From positions 62,001-126,000 of the forward strand of contig CAYYGA010000001.1 in NCBI GenBank assembly GCA_964471435.1: a stretch of DNA of 64,000 bases. The letters are read 5' to 3'. The notes beneath the pieces were generated by a model. It was not told the origin of the DNA. It saw only the letters and a program-made list of their open reading frames with translations, and made no database searches. Shown here in pieces: positions 1 through 8,714 of the stretch. Both the position numbers and the translations under genes were made by a program. This stretch comes from Facklamia sp964471435 (lineage in GTDB: Bacteria > Bacillota > Bacilli > Lactobacillales > Aerococcaceae). How positions within the stretch are numbered: position 1 is the stretch's first letter; each line of letters starts with the position of its first letter.

Positions 1-471
1 ATAGTTTTTAAATCCTTCTTTTATTTGAAAAGGCGTCCAAACATCAAAGAGTAAAACGCCACCAACATTCAGGCACTGATGCATATTTTGAAAAGCTCCT
101 ATTACAGCCTGGTCATTTTCTAAAAAACATAAAGCATCCGCATAACAGGTTATGACATCAAAATCTTGAGCTAAATGCTTCATGTCCAGCATATCGGCTT
201 GTTGAAATTGAACATTCATTACTTTAGAAGAGGTGTCTTCTGAAGCAATTCTCACCATTTCTGGATCTATGTCGACACCTAAAATATAATCACAATATTC
301 AGCCCAAAGGCGTGTAAAATAACCTGTCCCACTTCCCACATCTAAAGCTTTCTGTGGCTGAAACGGTACATTTTTCAATGTATAAGCCAACCATTGTTCA
401 TAGGCAGTTAAATCAGTATAACGATTGTAGACATGCGCTATCGAAGCAAAACTTACTGTTCTGTCAGCCAT
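1..471 (-). CDS. yqeM: SAM-dependent methyltransferase YqeM (3' part cut by window edge)
   Basis: A class I SAM-dependent methyltransferase whose C-terminus runs off the window; 157 codons are visible. The start at 471 lies inside the 3' end of rsfS (19-base overlap, different frame). Motif I (LDVGSGTG) sits near residue 45 and a GVDID segment for the second SAM-binding strand follows. The segment TCYADALCFL is like the same region of Bacillus YqeM. YqeM family members lie directly downstream of rsfS in many Bacilli, which supports the name. The substrate is not settled by the sequence. Confidence 0.88.
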   Translation of the reverse strand, partial: MADRTVSFASIAHVYNRYTDLTAYEQWLAYTLKNVPFQPQKALDVGSGTGYFTRLWAEYCDYILGVDIDPEMVRIASEDTSSKVMNVQFQQADMLDMKHLAQDFDVITCYADALCFLENDQAVIGAFQNMHQCLNVGGVLLFDVWTPFQIKEGFKNY

Positions 472-818
472 TGTGAAACATCCACTGATGGTGCATCCAG
501 CCACACTTTTTCTAAATTATAATGTGTTCTTTCAGAATAGTAGAAAACATGAACAACAATATCATAAATATCGATCAGCACCCACTTGCCACCGTCTTTT
601 CCTTCGGTGTTTTTGATGGAGATTCCCTTTTTATGACAAGCTTCTACAATCGCATCTACAATCGCGCCGAGCTGTCTGTCGTTGCTGGCATGCATAATCA
701 CAAAATAATCTGCTAAGGGACTTAATTGAGAGACATCCAGCGCCGTTATATCTTTTGCTAAACGGTCATCCGCTGCTTTCACAACAATTTCTAATTTTTC
801 ATCACTCGTAAGGACCAT
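453..818 (-). CDS. rsfS: Ribosomal silencing factor RsfS
   Basis: A 121-residue protein of the RsfS/Iojap family, of usual length. It binds ribosomal protein L14 on the large subunit and blocks joining with the 30S subunit when nutrients are short. The family core is visible: a DYFVI strand near residue 37, the KGI..KNTEGKDGGKWVLID segment in the middle, and HVFYYSERTHYNLEKVW near the end. A GGAGG site precedes the ATG. It follows yqeK closely and overlaps yqeM, so the cluster is very likely co-transcribed. Confidence 0.96.
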   Translation of the reverse strand: MVLTSDEKLEIVVKAADDRLAKDITALDVSQLSPLADYFVIMHASNDRQLGAIVDAIVEACHKKGISIKNTEGKDGGKWVLIDIYDIVVHVFYYSERTHYNLEKVWLDAPSVDVSQWLTEQ

Positions 819-843
819 AATACCTCCTGTATATAATTAATTC

Positions 844-1461
844 TTAGATTTTTTTCTTTGCTTTTAATTTAGTGTTCCAGTCATTATAAACAAAAAACTG
901 TACGGGGAAAATATACATTTTGTTTTTCATCAGATGCTTTATAGATGTGGTTATTTTTTTATAACATGCATAATCTAAATCTTCCAGTACAATTTTTCTA
1001 ATTTTATTTACTTTGTTGAAATCACGGGCGGGCTCGATATAATCTGCCATAAAAATTACTTTTGCTTCCGGGGACATTTCATACCACCCGGTTGTGTGGG
1101 CGGCAATTGCATTAAGAATACTGCAATCTTGACAATCCATTTGACTGCGGCAAATCTCTGCTGCTGCCAACCCATGCCATATACCCTCAGTGGCTTCACT
1201 TAAACTATCATCCGGCCAAAACTCTTTCGCCAGTTCCAGCATTTGGTCTTGATCCATTTCTTTAGCATAATCATGCATTAAAGCTGCAATACTCACTTTT
1301 TCTTTGTTAATTCCGTAATGGTCAGCTAACTCCAAGGCCGTTTCTTCCACTCTTAATACATGCTGGAATCTGTTTTTCGAAAGTCTTCTGCTTAAATCAT
1401 CAACTAATTCTTGGCGTGAGCGGTTAATATAGTTAGATGAATAAATTATTTCCTGCGTCAT
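844..1461 (-). CDS. yqeK: YqeK family HD-domain hydrolase (Ap4A symmetrical hydrolase)
   Basis: A 205-residue HD-superfamily phosphohydrolase. Metal-binding residues are visible: the His of FQHVLRVEE near residue 34, the HD pair of ALMHDYAKE near residues 63-64, the His of WHGLAAAEIC, and the later AAHTTG and MADYIEP segments. Bacillus YqeK cleaves diadenosine tetraphosphate symmetrically, and that role is inferred here. The gene sits between nadD and rsfS, its usual place in Bacilli. Confidence 0.94.
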   Translation of the reverse strand: MTQEIIYSSNYINRSRQELVDDLSRRLSKNRFQHVLRVEETALELADHYGINKEKVSIAALMHDYAKEMDQDQMLELAKEFWPDDSLSEATEGIWHGLAAAEICRSQMDCQDCSILNAIAAHTTGWYEMSPEAKVIFMADYIEPARDFNKVNKIRKIVLEDLDYACYKKITTSIKHLMKNKMYIFPVQFFVYNDWNTKLKAKKKI

Positions 1462-1493
1462 AGCTCCTACTTTCCTACTCTGTCAAACAATTA

Positions 1494-2171
1494 TTAATTT
1501 TGATTACTGTACAATCGATGTTTATAAATATATGCTTCCACATCTGACGGCACTTGATATTTAATTGACTGCTCCAGGAATACTCTCAAGCGGATTTCAG
1601 TAGAAGAGATGTCAATTAAAGGGCTGTCTACCCATAAGATCGGGTATTGATTCATATAAGGATCTTCACCTGGACGTCGTATTCCTACAAACTGTACTAG
1701 AGATATGAGCTGGTCAATTTCACGCCAGGTATGCAGTTCATTGACACTATCACTTCCGAGTATAAAAAAGAACTCAGATTCGGGGTATTGTTCTACAAAA
1801 TAACGCATAGTATCAACAGTATAGTTCTTTCCACCGCGATTTACTTCATAAGGCTGTAGTTTAAACAGCGGGTTGCCTGCAATTGCTTTTAATACCATTT
1901 GCAGCCTATGTTGCGAAGCAATAGTACTTTTTCCGGGAGCATGAGGCGGTTTGGCAGTCGGCATAAACCAAACTTCGTCTAAGTCCAGCTGGGTTCCTAC
2001 TTGTTCAGCCATCATCAAATGTCCCAGGTGCGGGGGATTAAAGGTACCCCCTAAAATCCCAATGCGGTGACGCCCAAATGCTGACGGCTGCTTCGCTTCT
2101 TGGGTAACTGTAAACTCAGCAAAAATATCATCTAAAGAAACAAAAGTCTTTTCAGTAAAAACTACCCGCAT
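1494..2171 (-). CDS. nadD: Nicotinate-nucleotide adenylyltransferase NadD
   Basis: This enzyme joins nicotinate mononucleotide to ATP to form deamido-NAD in NAD synthesis. The nucleotidyltransferase signature GGTFNPPHLGHL (with the HxGH motif) starts near residue 40 and the ISSTEIR motif is near residue 190. At 225 residues it is longer than the roughly 190-residue Bacillus enzyme because about 35 residues precede the catalytic fold. Similar N-terminal extensions are known in Lactobacillales NadD, and the ATG at 2171 has no competing internal start before the motif. It is 15 bases after yhbY. Confidence 0.95.
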   Translation of the reverse strand: MRVVFTEKTFVSLDDIFAEFTVTQEAKQPSAFGRHRIGILGGTFNPPHLGHLMMAEQVGTQLDLDEVWFMPTAKPPHAPGKSTIASQHRLQMVLKAIAGNPLFKLQPYEVNRGGKNYTVDTMRYFVEQYPESEFFFILGSDSVNELHTWREIDQLISLVQFVGIRRPGEDPYMNQYPILWVDSPLIDISSTEIRLRVFLEQSIKYQVPSDVEAYIYKHRLYSNQN

Positions 2172-2186
2172 TTGGCTGCTCCTTTC

Positions 2187-2504
2187 TTAATCAATAGTGT
2201 GTACTTTTACACTTAAAACCTGATATTTCTCCTTGCTTGAAGGGCGGTATAAAACTGCCGTTTTCCCTATTAACTGTACCACGGCTGCATCTATTCTATC
2301 AGCAATAAAAGCGGCTGCTTCTTCGATACTTTCATCTGAATTTTGTAATATTTTCACTTTGACAATTTCGCGTTTGTCAATCGCATCATCAATCTGTTGA
2401 ACAAAAATATCGGTGACTCCATTTTTCCCAATTTGAAAAAGGGCCTTTTCTTGTTGAGATATTTTACGTAAATACTTTAATTGCGCTTTTGATAATTCTT
2501 TCAT
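2187..2504 (-). CDS. yhbY: YhbY family CRM-domain RNA-binding protein
   Basis: A 105-residue protein that is a single CRM domain (YhbY/YqeI family), associated with the large ribosomal subunit in assembly. The GxxG-like loop IGKNGVT lies near residue 26 and the typical EIVKVKIL strand follows. The gene lies 24 bases downstream of yqeH, as in other Firmicutes, except that aroE, which lies between the two in B. subtilis, is absent here. Confidence 0.94.
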   Translation of the reverse strand: MKELSKAQLKYLRKISQQEKALFQIGKNGVTDIFVQQIDDAIDKREIVKVKILQNSDESIEEAAAFIADRIDAAVVQLIGKTAVLYRPSSKEKYQVLSVKVHTID

Positions 2505-2528
2505 TCTCTCTCCTCATTTTCTTTCATT

Positions 2529-3665
2529 TTAAATAATGGCATCCCGAATATTCAATTGAACTCCTTTAGGCAGCCACACACGCAGTTGTACACTTTGATT
2601 GGCTGTAACCCATCCAAGTCCTGACATTGCTATGTCTTGATCTTTTTCTAATTTTATATCCCGGGGGGTTAATTCCGGCAGTTTTTCCAGATGCTCTTCA
2701 GCCGGAGGAGATAATAAATTACCCCGGTGCTTTTGATAAAATTCATCGGCACCTTCTAATTTTGTTCGATGAATGGGTGCATCATTTGAAAGGTAAAAAG
2801 TTAAGGCACTCTTTTCTCCTCTGACAAAATCAATTCGGGCAGCGGCTCCGATGAAGAAGGTTTGGTCGGGATTCACTTGAAAAGTTCTTGGCTTAATCGT
2901 TTTGTGGGGTAATAACTGCCGCACCGCACTGCGGTCTAAATAGTGTGCCAGTTGATTGCGACGAATAATACCCGGAGTATCAATTAAGGCTGTTTCCTCA
3001 GTAAAAGGGATTTGAATTAAATCAAGCGTAGTACCGGGATGATTAGAAGTTGTAATAACTTCCCGTTGGCCACCGTAATGTTGAATCAGTTGATTAATCA
3101 AGGTCGACTTACCAACATTGGTGACTCCCACAATATAAATATCTCTGCTTTTAACTTCCCGTTCAATAATTTTAATAAGTTCTTCCATACTGTCTGGATT
3201 ATTAGCTGAAATTAACAAGACTTCTTCAGGTTTTAAATCAAACTGGTATAAAGTAGTTTTAACCCAATGAAGAATCCGGTTTCTTTTTACCGATTTTGGA
3301 AGTAAATCCAATTTATTAGCCACTACTATAAAAGGCTGATTCCCGATAAAACGGTTTAATCCTGTTATAATACTGCCTTCAACATCAAAGATATCAATTA
3401 AGTTTATAACAAACGCATTCTGATCTGCAATCGAATTTAAACGGTCTAAAAAGACATCATCTGAAATAGAGACATCCTGCAGTTCATTATAGTGTCGCAG
3501 TCTAAAACACCGCTGACAATAAAATTGTCCTTTTTCAACACCTTTTTTCAAAGCAGATGCAGGTAAATAACCCACTTCCTCTGGGTTTTCACTTTGTATA
3601 ACTGCACCGCATCCAATGCATTGATAGCTTTCATTTAAGTTCTCTTCTTTTTTTTCATTAATCAA
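2529..3665 (-). CDS. yqeH: Ribosome biogenesis GTPase YqeH
   Basis: A circularly permuted GTPase needed for 30S assembly. A zinc finger with CIGCG and CQRCF opens the protein, then G4 (NKLDLL), G1 (GVTNVGKST) and G3 (DTPG) follow in permuted order, and a C-terminal domain ends the chain. I chose the TTG at 3665: a GGGGGG-ACTCTC run places a strong ribosome binding site six bases before it, and it overlaps the yqeG stop. A start at 3695 is possible but has no such site. This gives 378 residues, near the family length. Confidence 0.93.
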   Translation of the reverse strand: MINEKKEENLNESYQCIGCGAVIQSENPEEVGYLPASALKKGVEKGQFYCQRCFRLRHYNELQDVSISDDVFLDRLNSIADQNAFVINLIDIFDVEGSIITGLNRFIGNQPFIVVANKLDLLPKSVKRNRILHWVKTTLYQFDLKPEEVLLISANNPDSMEELIKIIEREVKSRDIYIVGVTNVGKSTLINQLIQHYGGQREVITTSNHPGTTLDLIQIPFTEETALIDTPGIIRRNQLAHYLDRSAVRQLLPHKTIKPRTFQVNPDQTFFIGAAARIDFVRGEKSALTFYLSNDAPIHRTKLEGADEFYQKHRGNLLSPPAEEHLEKLPELTPRDIKLEKDQDIAMSGLGWVTANQSVQLRVWLPKGVQLNIRDAII

Positions 3666-4182
3666 GAGAGTCCCCCCAATCCTTTTTCGGATCAATTCCT
3701 ACTTTTCTTAAAATTGTTTTCTCAAGCGTTCGGTTAACTACAGTGTAAATATTATCGTGGTTCACAATCGGTTTAACTAAAACTACTTTCAATCCTAAGC
3801 GATTTGCTCCGACAACATCAGTCATAATCTGATCTCCTATTACTAAAGTCTCTTCAGGCTCAAGATTCATTTGTTCCATCGCCAGTCGAAAATTGCGTCT
3901 CGAAGGTTTCAAAGCAGTAGCTTTATAGGGAATGTTTAATGGTTGTGCTACTTTTTTTACTCGTAAATGGTTATTATTCGACAGAATAAAAATTTGTATG
4001 CCTTCCTTTAGTATAGACTCAGCCCATTCACGCAATTGCTCTGTATGTTCTAAAACGTTCCAAGCCAATAAAGTATTGTCCAAATCTACAATTAATCCTT
4101 TAATATGGTGTTTTTTTATATCTTCACTCGCAATGGAATAGATAGAGTTAATGCACCAGGTCGGTGTAAACAATTTTTTCAT
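3658..4182 (-). CDS. yqeG: YqeG family HAD-type phosphatase
   Basis: A 174-residue HAD-superfamily protein of the YqeG (HAD IIIA) family. The nucleophile motif DLDNTLLAW is near residue 33, a SNNN motif II near residue 68, and the GDQIMTDV motif near residue 117. The substrate is unknown; distant relatives include phosphatidylglycerophosphate phosphatase. It is the first gene of the yqeG-yqeM cluster and overlaps the yqeH start, which implies coupled translation. Confidence 0.93.
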   Translation of the reverse strand: MKKLFTPTWCINSIYSIASEDIKKHHIKGLIVDLDNTLLAWNVLEHTEQLREWAESILKEGIQIFILSNNNHLRVKKVAQPLNIPYKATALKPSRRNFRLAMEQMNLEPEETLVIGDQIMTDVVGANRLGLKVVLVKPIVNHDNIYTVVNRTLEKTILRKVGIDPKKDWGDSLD

Positions 4183-4261
4183 AAAAACTCCTTCAAGAAA
4201 TGACTTATTTATTATTTTTTCTTACTATTTTTATTTAATGAAAGGAAAAGTCATTTTTTTT

Positions 4262-4290
4262 ATTATAGCATAATATTAGTGTGTTGATTG
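4262..4290 (-). promoter_or_regulatory. Probable promoter of the yqeG cluster
   Basis: On the minus strand an extended -10 element (TGCTATAAT, 4262-4270) lies about 80 bases before the yqeG ATG. The -35 region near 4285-4290 (CAATCA) is poor, as is common with an extended -10. It overlaps the promoter of the divergent SRAP gene. Confidence 0.45.
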
Positions 4291-4316
4291 ATTTTCAATC
4301 CTGTCAACAGTAGAAT
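4288..4316 (+). promoter_or_regulatory. Probable promoter of the SRAP gene
   Basis: TTGATT (4288-4293) and TAGAAT (4311-4316) are separated by 17 bases and lie 22 bases before the chosen ATG at 4339. The inferred leader is very short, with the AAAGGGG ribosome binding site at 4323-4329. Confidence 0.5.
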
Positions 4317-4338
4317 ATTAATAAAGGGGATGAAGACG

Positions 4339-4914
4339 ATGTGCGGCCGCTTTGAATTTAATTTAACCAGGCAGACAGTCAGCGACTATTACCAAATTGA
4401 AAAAAACGCCTTTGAGTTTGAACCGAGTCTTGAAGTCTTTCCTACCCAAGAAGCTGTTAATCTGATGCCGGATCGGTCTTTAGAAAAGATTGGGTGGGGT
4501 TTTCAAGAACCATGGACTAAAAAACCGATTATCAACACACGTTTAGAAACGGCTGACATCAAGCCTACCAGTGCAGAATCCTTCGCTCATTATCGATGCG
4601 TCATACCGGTTTCAGGCTTTTTTGAATGGGATGCTGCTAAACAAAAATATCATATTCATACTAAAGGGGAGCCACTTTTTTCTTTAGCTGGTATTTATAA
4701 GATATATCAATCTGAAGATGGTATTCCTTTTAAAAAGTTCAGTATCTTAACCCAACCTGCCAATCCAGAAATTCGCCAGATTCATGACCGCATGCCGGTT
4801 ATTGTACCTCAAGGTTTTATTCAGCGCTATTTAACTTTAGATTCTGATATACCTGCTTTAAAAAAATCCCTATTACATTTTAAGCATCGAGTCGAGTTGA
4901 CCCCCGTTATTTAA
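4339..4914 (+). CDS. SOS response-associated peptidase (SRAP/YedK-HMCES family)
   Basis: A 191-residue SRAP-domain protein. The family forms a covalent link between Cys2 and abasic sites in single-stranded DNA. The start at 4339 is set by this chemistry: it yields MCGRF with Cys at position 2 and has AAAGGGG nine bases upstream; longer forms would bury the Cys. The active-site Glu (FFEWD) and His (HDRMPV) are present. It stands alone, divergent from yqeG, and is followed by a strong bidirectional terminator. Confidence 0.93.
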   Translation: MCGRFEFNLTRQTVSDYYQIEKNAFEFEPSLEVFPTQEAVNLMPDRSLEKIGWGFQEPWTKKPIINTRLETADIKPTSAESFAHYRCVIPVSGFFEWDAAKQKYHIHTKGEPLFSLAGIYKIYQSEDGIPFKKFSILTQPANPEIRQIHDRMPVIVPQGFIQRYLTLDSDIPALKKSLLHFKHRVELTPVI

Positions 4915-4974
4915 TGGCTGCTTGTATTCTTACTCAATTACTTAAATCTGAAGGTTTCCTATATAATTCTTTTC

Positions 4975-5020
4975 AAAAAAAGTGACTCAAAGTCCCATTT
5001 TGCTTTGAGTCACTTTATTT
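4975..5020. terminator. Bidirectional terminator between the SRAP gene and ykuJ
   Basis: A perfect 14-bp stem (4979-4992 with 5003-5016) with a 10-base loop, flanked by an A-run on the left and a T-rich stretch on the right. It serves the converging SRAP gene and the minus-strand YkuJ gene. Confidence 0.88.
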
Positions 5021-5049
5021 ATTTGAGAAGCTTATGATTTATCTTTTGA

Positions 5050-5277
5050 TTATCCGAGTAATTCATATATTTCAATCGCTACCAAATCCACATCATCAAA
5101 ACGAAAGACAGTTCCGGTAGCACTTTCTGTCATTTCAAAAGAATCAGAGTCGGGTAAATAAGCTACTTGGCATTTTTCTACACCATCTAGTTCAAAACGA
5201 CGAACCTCAGGTTCATCTGTCGCTTTTGTCATTGTTTCTAATCTTTGAATGATCCCTGTTAATACTGAAGGTTTCAT
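5050..5277 (-). CDS. ykuJ: DUF1797 family protein YkuJ
   Basis: A small cytosolic protein of the YkuJ/DUF1797 family, 75 residues, of unknown function. The alternation of an N-terminal helix (GIIQRLETM) with strands (RRFELDGVEKCQVAYL) and the closing DVDLVAIEIYELL is typical of the family. Two ATGs compete: AGAGG is eight bases before the ATG at 5277 but only three before the one at 5283, so the former is preferred. Confidence 0.85.
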   Translation of the reverse strand: MKPSVLTGIIQRLETMTKATDEPEVRRFELDGVEKCQVAYLPDSDSFEMTESATGTVFRFDDVDLVAIEIYELLG

Positions 5278-5379
5278 ATACATTTTCCTCTCTATTATTA
5301 CGAGCTGCAGTTCAGATGTGTGTAGAATTATGTTAACAAAACCAATGGAAAATGCAAGATATTAATGTTTGTAAATGTT

Positions 5380-6252
5380 TTAATCTTCTGAAGGCCACCA
5401 TAATTTTATTAAAGCATGATTACCGTCATCTTCAAAGCCTTGTTCAGCTAAATCATGGTAAAGATCAGCGGCTAACTCTGTCCCTGGTAAATCTAACCCT
5501 AATTCTTCTGCTTCTTCCAAGGCGATGCCTAAGTCTTTAATATAATGCTTAACAAAAAATCCAGGCTCATAGTCGCCTTTTAGTATACGCGGACCATAAT
5601 TAGCAAGCGACCAATTATTCGCTGCGCCTCCTGTTAAAGTAGAGATAACTCTTTCTAAATCTAATCCTGCTTCTTTTGCATAACGTAAAGTTTCTGTCAT
5701 ACCTGTCATAGTGCCGGCAATCATAATTTGGTTGGCTGCTTTAGCATGCTGGCCCGAACCACTTGGTCCATGATAAATAATATTCGAGGAAAAAGCTTCT
5801 AATACCGGACTCACTTTATCTAAAGCTTCTTTCGTTCCTCCTGCCATTACGGTTAAAATCCCTTCTCTGGCTCCGCGGTCTCCGCCTGAAACAGGGGCAT
5901 CAATAACTTCCACTCCCAAATCCTGCCCCTTTTCAAAGAGTTGACGAGCTAAAGCGGGTTTACTCGTAGTCAAGTCAATTAAGATTTGTCCCGGACGGAC
6001 CCCTTCAAATAATCCACTTTTACCTGTATAAACTTCTTCTACATCTTGAGGATAGCCTACAATAGTCAATATGATGTCAGCTTTTTCTGCTAATTCGCTG
6101 GGTGAATCACACCAGACAGCTCCGGCAGCTACCAAATCATCTGCTTTAGATTGAGTCCGATTGTATATAAATAACTTAAAACCTTTATCTAAAATATGTT
6201 TAGCCATCGCCTTACCCATAACACCTAAGCCAATAAAACCAATTTTTTCCAT
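5380..6252 (-). CDS. NAD(P)-dependent beta-hydroxyacid dehydrogenase (YkwC/3-hydroxyisobutyrate dehydrogenase family)
   Basis: A 290-residue 6-phosphogluconate-dehydrogenase-fold enzyme that oxidises or reduces short beta-hydroxyacids. The Rossmann motif GLGVMG is at residues 7-12, DAPVSGGDRGA near residue 117 forms the substrate site, and the catalytic Lys lies in HAKAANQ near residue 171. B. subtilis YkwC is a likely relative. The true substrate (3-hydroxyisobutyrate, tartronate semialdehyde or other) cannot be read from the sequence. A hairpin (6334-6356) lies upstream in a region with no clear promoter. Confidence 0.88.
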   Translation of the reverse strand: MEKIGFIGLGVMGKAMAKHILDKGFKLFIYNRTQSKADDLVAAGAVWCDSPSELAEKADIILTIVGYPQDVEEVYTGKSGLFEGVRPGQILIDLTTSKPALARQLFEKGQDLGVEVIDAPVSGGDRGAREGILTVMAGGTKEALDKVSPVLEAFSSNIIYHGPSGSGQHAKAANQIMIAGTMTGMTETLRYAKEAGLDLERVISTLTGGAANNWSLANYGPRILKGDYEPGFFVKHYIKDLGIALEEAEELGLDLPGTELAADLYHDLAEQGFEDDGNHALIKLWWPSED

Positions 6253-6384
6253 AATACTTTCCTCCTGCTATATCCCTTGGATATTTTCTTTTAGTTTTGT
6301 ATTTAAGCGGTCAGATAAATTCTTTACTACCGCAATTATTAATCTTATGTGGTAAAAGTAATTAAAATTATATTAGGCAACTGC

Positions 6385-6450
6385 ATAAAAAAAGCCAGAT
6401 TAAACAACAGCAAAGGTAAGCCTTCAATCTGTTGCCATAATCTTCTGGCT
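6385..6450 (-). terminator. Terminator of ptsHI
   Basis: On the minus strand AGCCAGA pairs with TCTGGCT around a long arm containing further complementarity (AACAG with CTGTT), and the stem is followed by seven Ts. It lies 50 bases past the ptsI stop. Confidence 0.75.
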
Positions 6451-6499
6451 CTCATCTTCTTATATAATTATTAAAATTTCTATCATCTAAAGGTTTCGA

Positions 6500-8239
6500 T
6501 TAATCAGAAGCTGCTTGTAAATATTCTCCTACTAATCCAGCTACTTCATCGGCAGTCACACATTCCGCCATCGCTTTATCAGCCAGTTCTTTCATTTTTA
6601 TACTATCCAACTGACTAATTAATTGCCGTGATTTTAAAATACTTGATGCAGACATAGAAAACTCATCCAGTCCCATACCTAATAGAAGAGGCAAGGCTGT
6701 TTGGTCTCCTGCCATTTCACCACACATACCTGCCCATTTTCCTTCTGTGTGGGCAGCCTGAATCACTAAGTTTACTAATCGCAGGATGGCTGGATGATAA
6801 GGTTGATACAAATAAGAGACTCGTTCATTCATCCGGTCCGCTGCCATGGTGTATTGGATCAAGTCATTGGTTCCGATACTAAAGAAATCTACTTCTTTAG
6901 CTAACTGATCGGCTGCTATCGCCGCCGCTGGTATTTCTATCATGATGCCGACCTGCAAGGTTTCAGACACTTCAATATTTTCAGATAGAAGTTCTGCTTT
7001 GACTTCTTCTAAAAATGCTTTTGCTTCACGAAGCTCTTCTAATGTAGCAATCATCGGGAACATAATTCTTAGTTCTCCGTGCGTTGATGCTCGTAAAAGT
7101 GCCCGCAATTGGGTCCGAAACATTTCTTTTTGATCTAAAGAAACCCGGATAGCCCGGTAACCTAAAAAAGGATTCATTTCTTCAGGTAAATCCAAATAAG
7201 GAAGTTGCTTATCCCCGCCGATATCCATCGTCCTGACTACGACTCCCCGTCCCTCCATCGCTTCTAAAACCTCTTTGTAAGCAATAAACTGTTCTTCTTC
7301 AGTCGGAAAATCAATAGCATCCATATAAAGAAACTCGGTTCGATAGAGGCCAATACCATCTGCTCCACTAGCCAGTACCCCTTTTAAATCTCTAGGAGTT
7401 CCAATGTTAGCAGCCAGCTCTACTTCAACTCCATCTTTAGTTACTGAAGGGGCATCAACTAATTGCCGAAGTTGTTCTTGATAAGCTTGATAATCATCTA
7501 TCTTGTGTTGATAATCCTTCAATTCTTCTTCAGAAGGATTGACAATCACAATTCCTTCATTGGCATCGACTATTACGAGATCTCCATTTTTAACTCGGCT
7601 GGTAATCTCTTTAGACCCTACGACCGCTGGAATTTCTAAAGACCTGGCCATAATGGCTGAGTGAGAGGTTCGTCCCCCAATATCTGTTATAAAAGCTTTC
7701 ACAAATTTTTTGTTCAACTGCGCCGTATCACTTGGAGTCAAATCATGCGCAACCACTATCACTTCTTCTGAGATGGAAGCTGGACTCGGAATATCAAGTC
7801 CTAATAACTTAGCCATAATTCTGGAGGAGACATCCTTTATATCAGCAGCTCGTGCCTGCATATAAGGATTATCCTCCATTGCTTCAAGGATTTGAATAAA
7901 GGCACCGACTACTTCATCAACAGCTGCTTCGACATTTATATTGTCATTTTTCACTTTGTTTTCTACTTGTGATATAAATTCAGGATCTGCTAAGACAAGC
8001 AAGTGAGCATCAAAAACCTGTGCTTCTTCCTCCCCGACCTGCTCTGCAGCTATTAATCGGATCTGCTCAATTTCTTTGCGTGCTGCTTCCACCGCATCTG
8101 TTAGACGGACCAGCTCTTTTTCTATATCATTTTCACTGATTTTTTCTTTGTTATACGATAAATCAGGTTCTACTAATAAATAAACAGAGGCAATCGCAAT
8201 CCCGTCACTTGCCGCAATCCCTGTTATTTTATGAGTCAT
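6500..8239 (-). CDS. ptsI: Phosphoenolpyruvate-protein phosphotransferase, PTS enzyme I
   Basis: Enzyme I takes phosphate from PEP onto a histidine and passes it to HPr, starting the sugar phosphotransferase cascade. The 579-residue length is typical. The phospho-His lies in GGRTSHSAIMAR near residue 190; the C-terminal PEP-binding barrel carries GIGLYRTEFLY and the active-site Cys in WAGMCGEMAGD. The ATG overlaps the ptsH stop (TAATG), so translation is coupled, and the pair ends in a strong terminator. Confidence 0.98.
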   Translation of the reverse strand: MTHKITGIAASDGIAIASVYLLVEPDLSYNKEKISENDIEKELVRLTDAVEAARKEIEQIRLIAAEQVGEEEAQVFDAHLLVLADPEFISQVENKVKNDNINVEAAVDEVVGAFIQILEAMEDNPYMQARAADIKDVSSRIMAKLLGLDIPSPASISEEVIVVAHDLTPSDTAQLNKKFVKAFITDIGGRTSHSAIMARSLEIPAVVGSKEITSRVKNGDLVIVDANEGIVIVNPSEEELKDYQHKIDDYQAYQEQLRQLVDAPSVTKDGVEVELAANIGTPRDLKGVLASGADGIGLYRTEFLYMDAIDFPTEEEQFIAYKEVLEAMEGRGVVVRTMDIGGDKQLPYLDLPEEMNPFLGYRAIRVSLDQKEMFRTQLRALLRASTHGELRIMFPMIATLEELREAKAFLEEVKAELLSENIEVSETLQVGIMIEIPAAAIAADQLAKEVDFFSIGTNDLIQYTMAADRMNERVSYLYQPYHPAILRLVNLVIQAAHTEGKWAGMCGEMAGDQTALPLLLGMGLDEFSMSASSILKSRQLISQLDSIKMKELADKAMAECVTADEVAGLVGEYLQAASD

Positions 8240-8505
8240 TATTCTGACAATCCTTCGTTTTTCATTGTTTGGGTGATTGCTTCCATTGCCTCTTCTTCAT
8301 CGGCACCTTCAGCAGTAATGGTGACGTCTGAACCTTGACCTACACCTAATGACATCACGCCCATTATAGATTTTAAATTGACTGATTTCCCTTTATAAAT
8401 TAAATTGATATCAGAAGAAAACTTACTCGCTGATTGAACCAGTAAGGTCGCTGGGCGGGCATGAATTCCTGTTTCTGCTGTTACATTAAAGTCTCTTTTT
8501 TGCAT
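8239..8505 (-). CDS. ptsH: Phosphocarrier protein HPr
   Basis: An 88-residue HPr. His15 in TGIHARPA is the phosphoryl carrier, and Ser46 in LKSIMGVMSLG is the site used by HPr kinase/phosphatase in Gram-positive catabolite control, so this protein can act as CcpA corepressor. It is the first gene of ptsHI with an AAAGGAG site. In the leader, CTAATCG (8577-8583) and CGATTAG (8624-8630) can pair; the meaning is unknown and no clear promoter was found. Confidence 0.98.
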   Translation of the reverse strand: MQKRDFNVTAETGIHARPATLLVQSASKFSSDINLIYKGKSVNLKSIMGVMSLGVGQGSDVTITAEGADEEEAMEAITQTMKNEGLSE

Positions 8506-8653
8506 TCTTTTCGTCTCCTTTTTTAAATATAGTATTCCTTTAAAAAGAACACTCTCTGTGATAAGATAACATTTTTCCTAATCGATTTCCACTTTTACTT
8601 CTTTACTCTAGTGGTATGGCACGACCGATTAGAAAACGCTGACATAAGTATAT

Positions 8654-8695
8654 CAAAAAACTACTAAATGTCCTATTAAAAAAACATTTAGTAGT
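8654..8695 (-). terminator. Terminator downstream of the amino-acid-binding protein gene
   Basis: A perfect 12-bp stem (8660-8671 with 8684-8695) around a 12-base loop; on the minus strand it is followed by six Ts. It separates the binding-protein gene from ptsHI. Confidence 0.88.
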
Positions 8696-8714
8696 ATAAT
8701 TATAAACCGATATT

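Noticed and set aside
6334..6356. Palindrome TACCGCA/TGTGGTA upstream of the YkwC-type gene as an operator
   Set aside because: The stem is short with a wobble and matches no operator I know; kept only as a remark in the gene entry.
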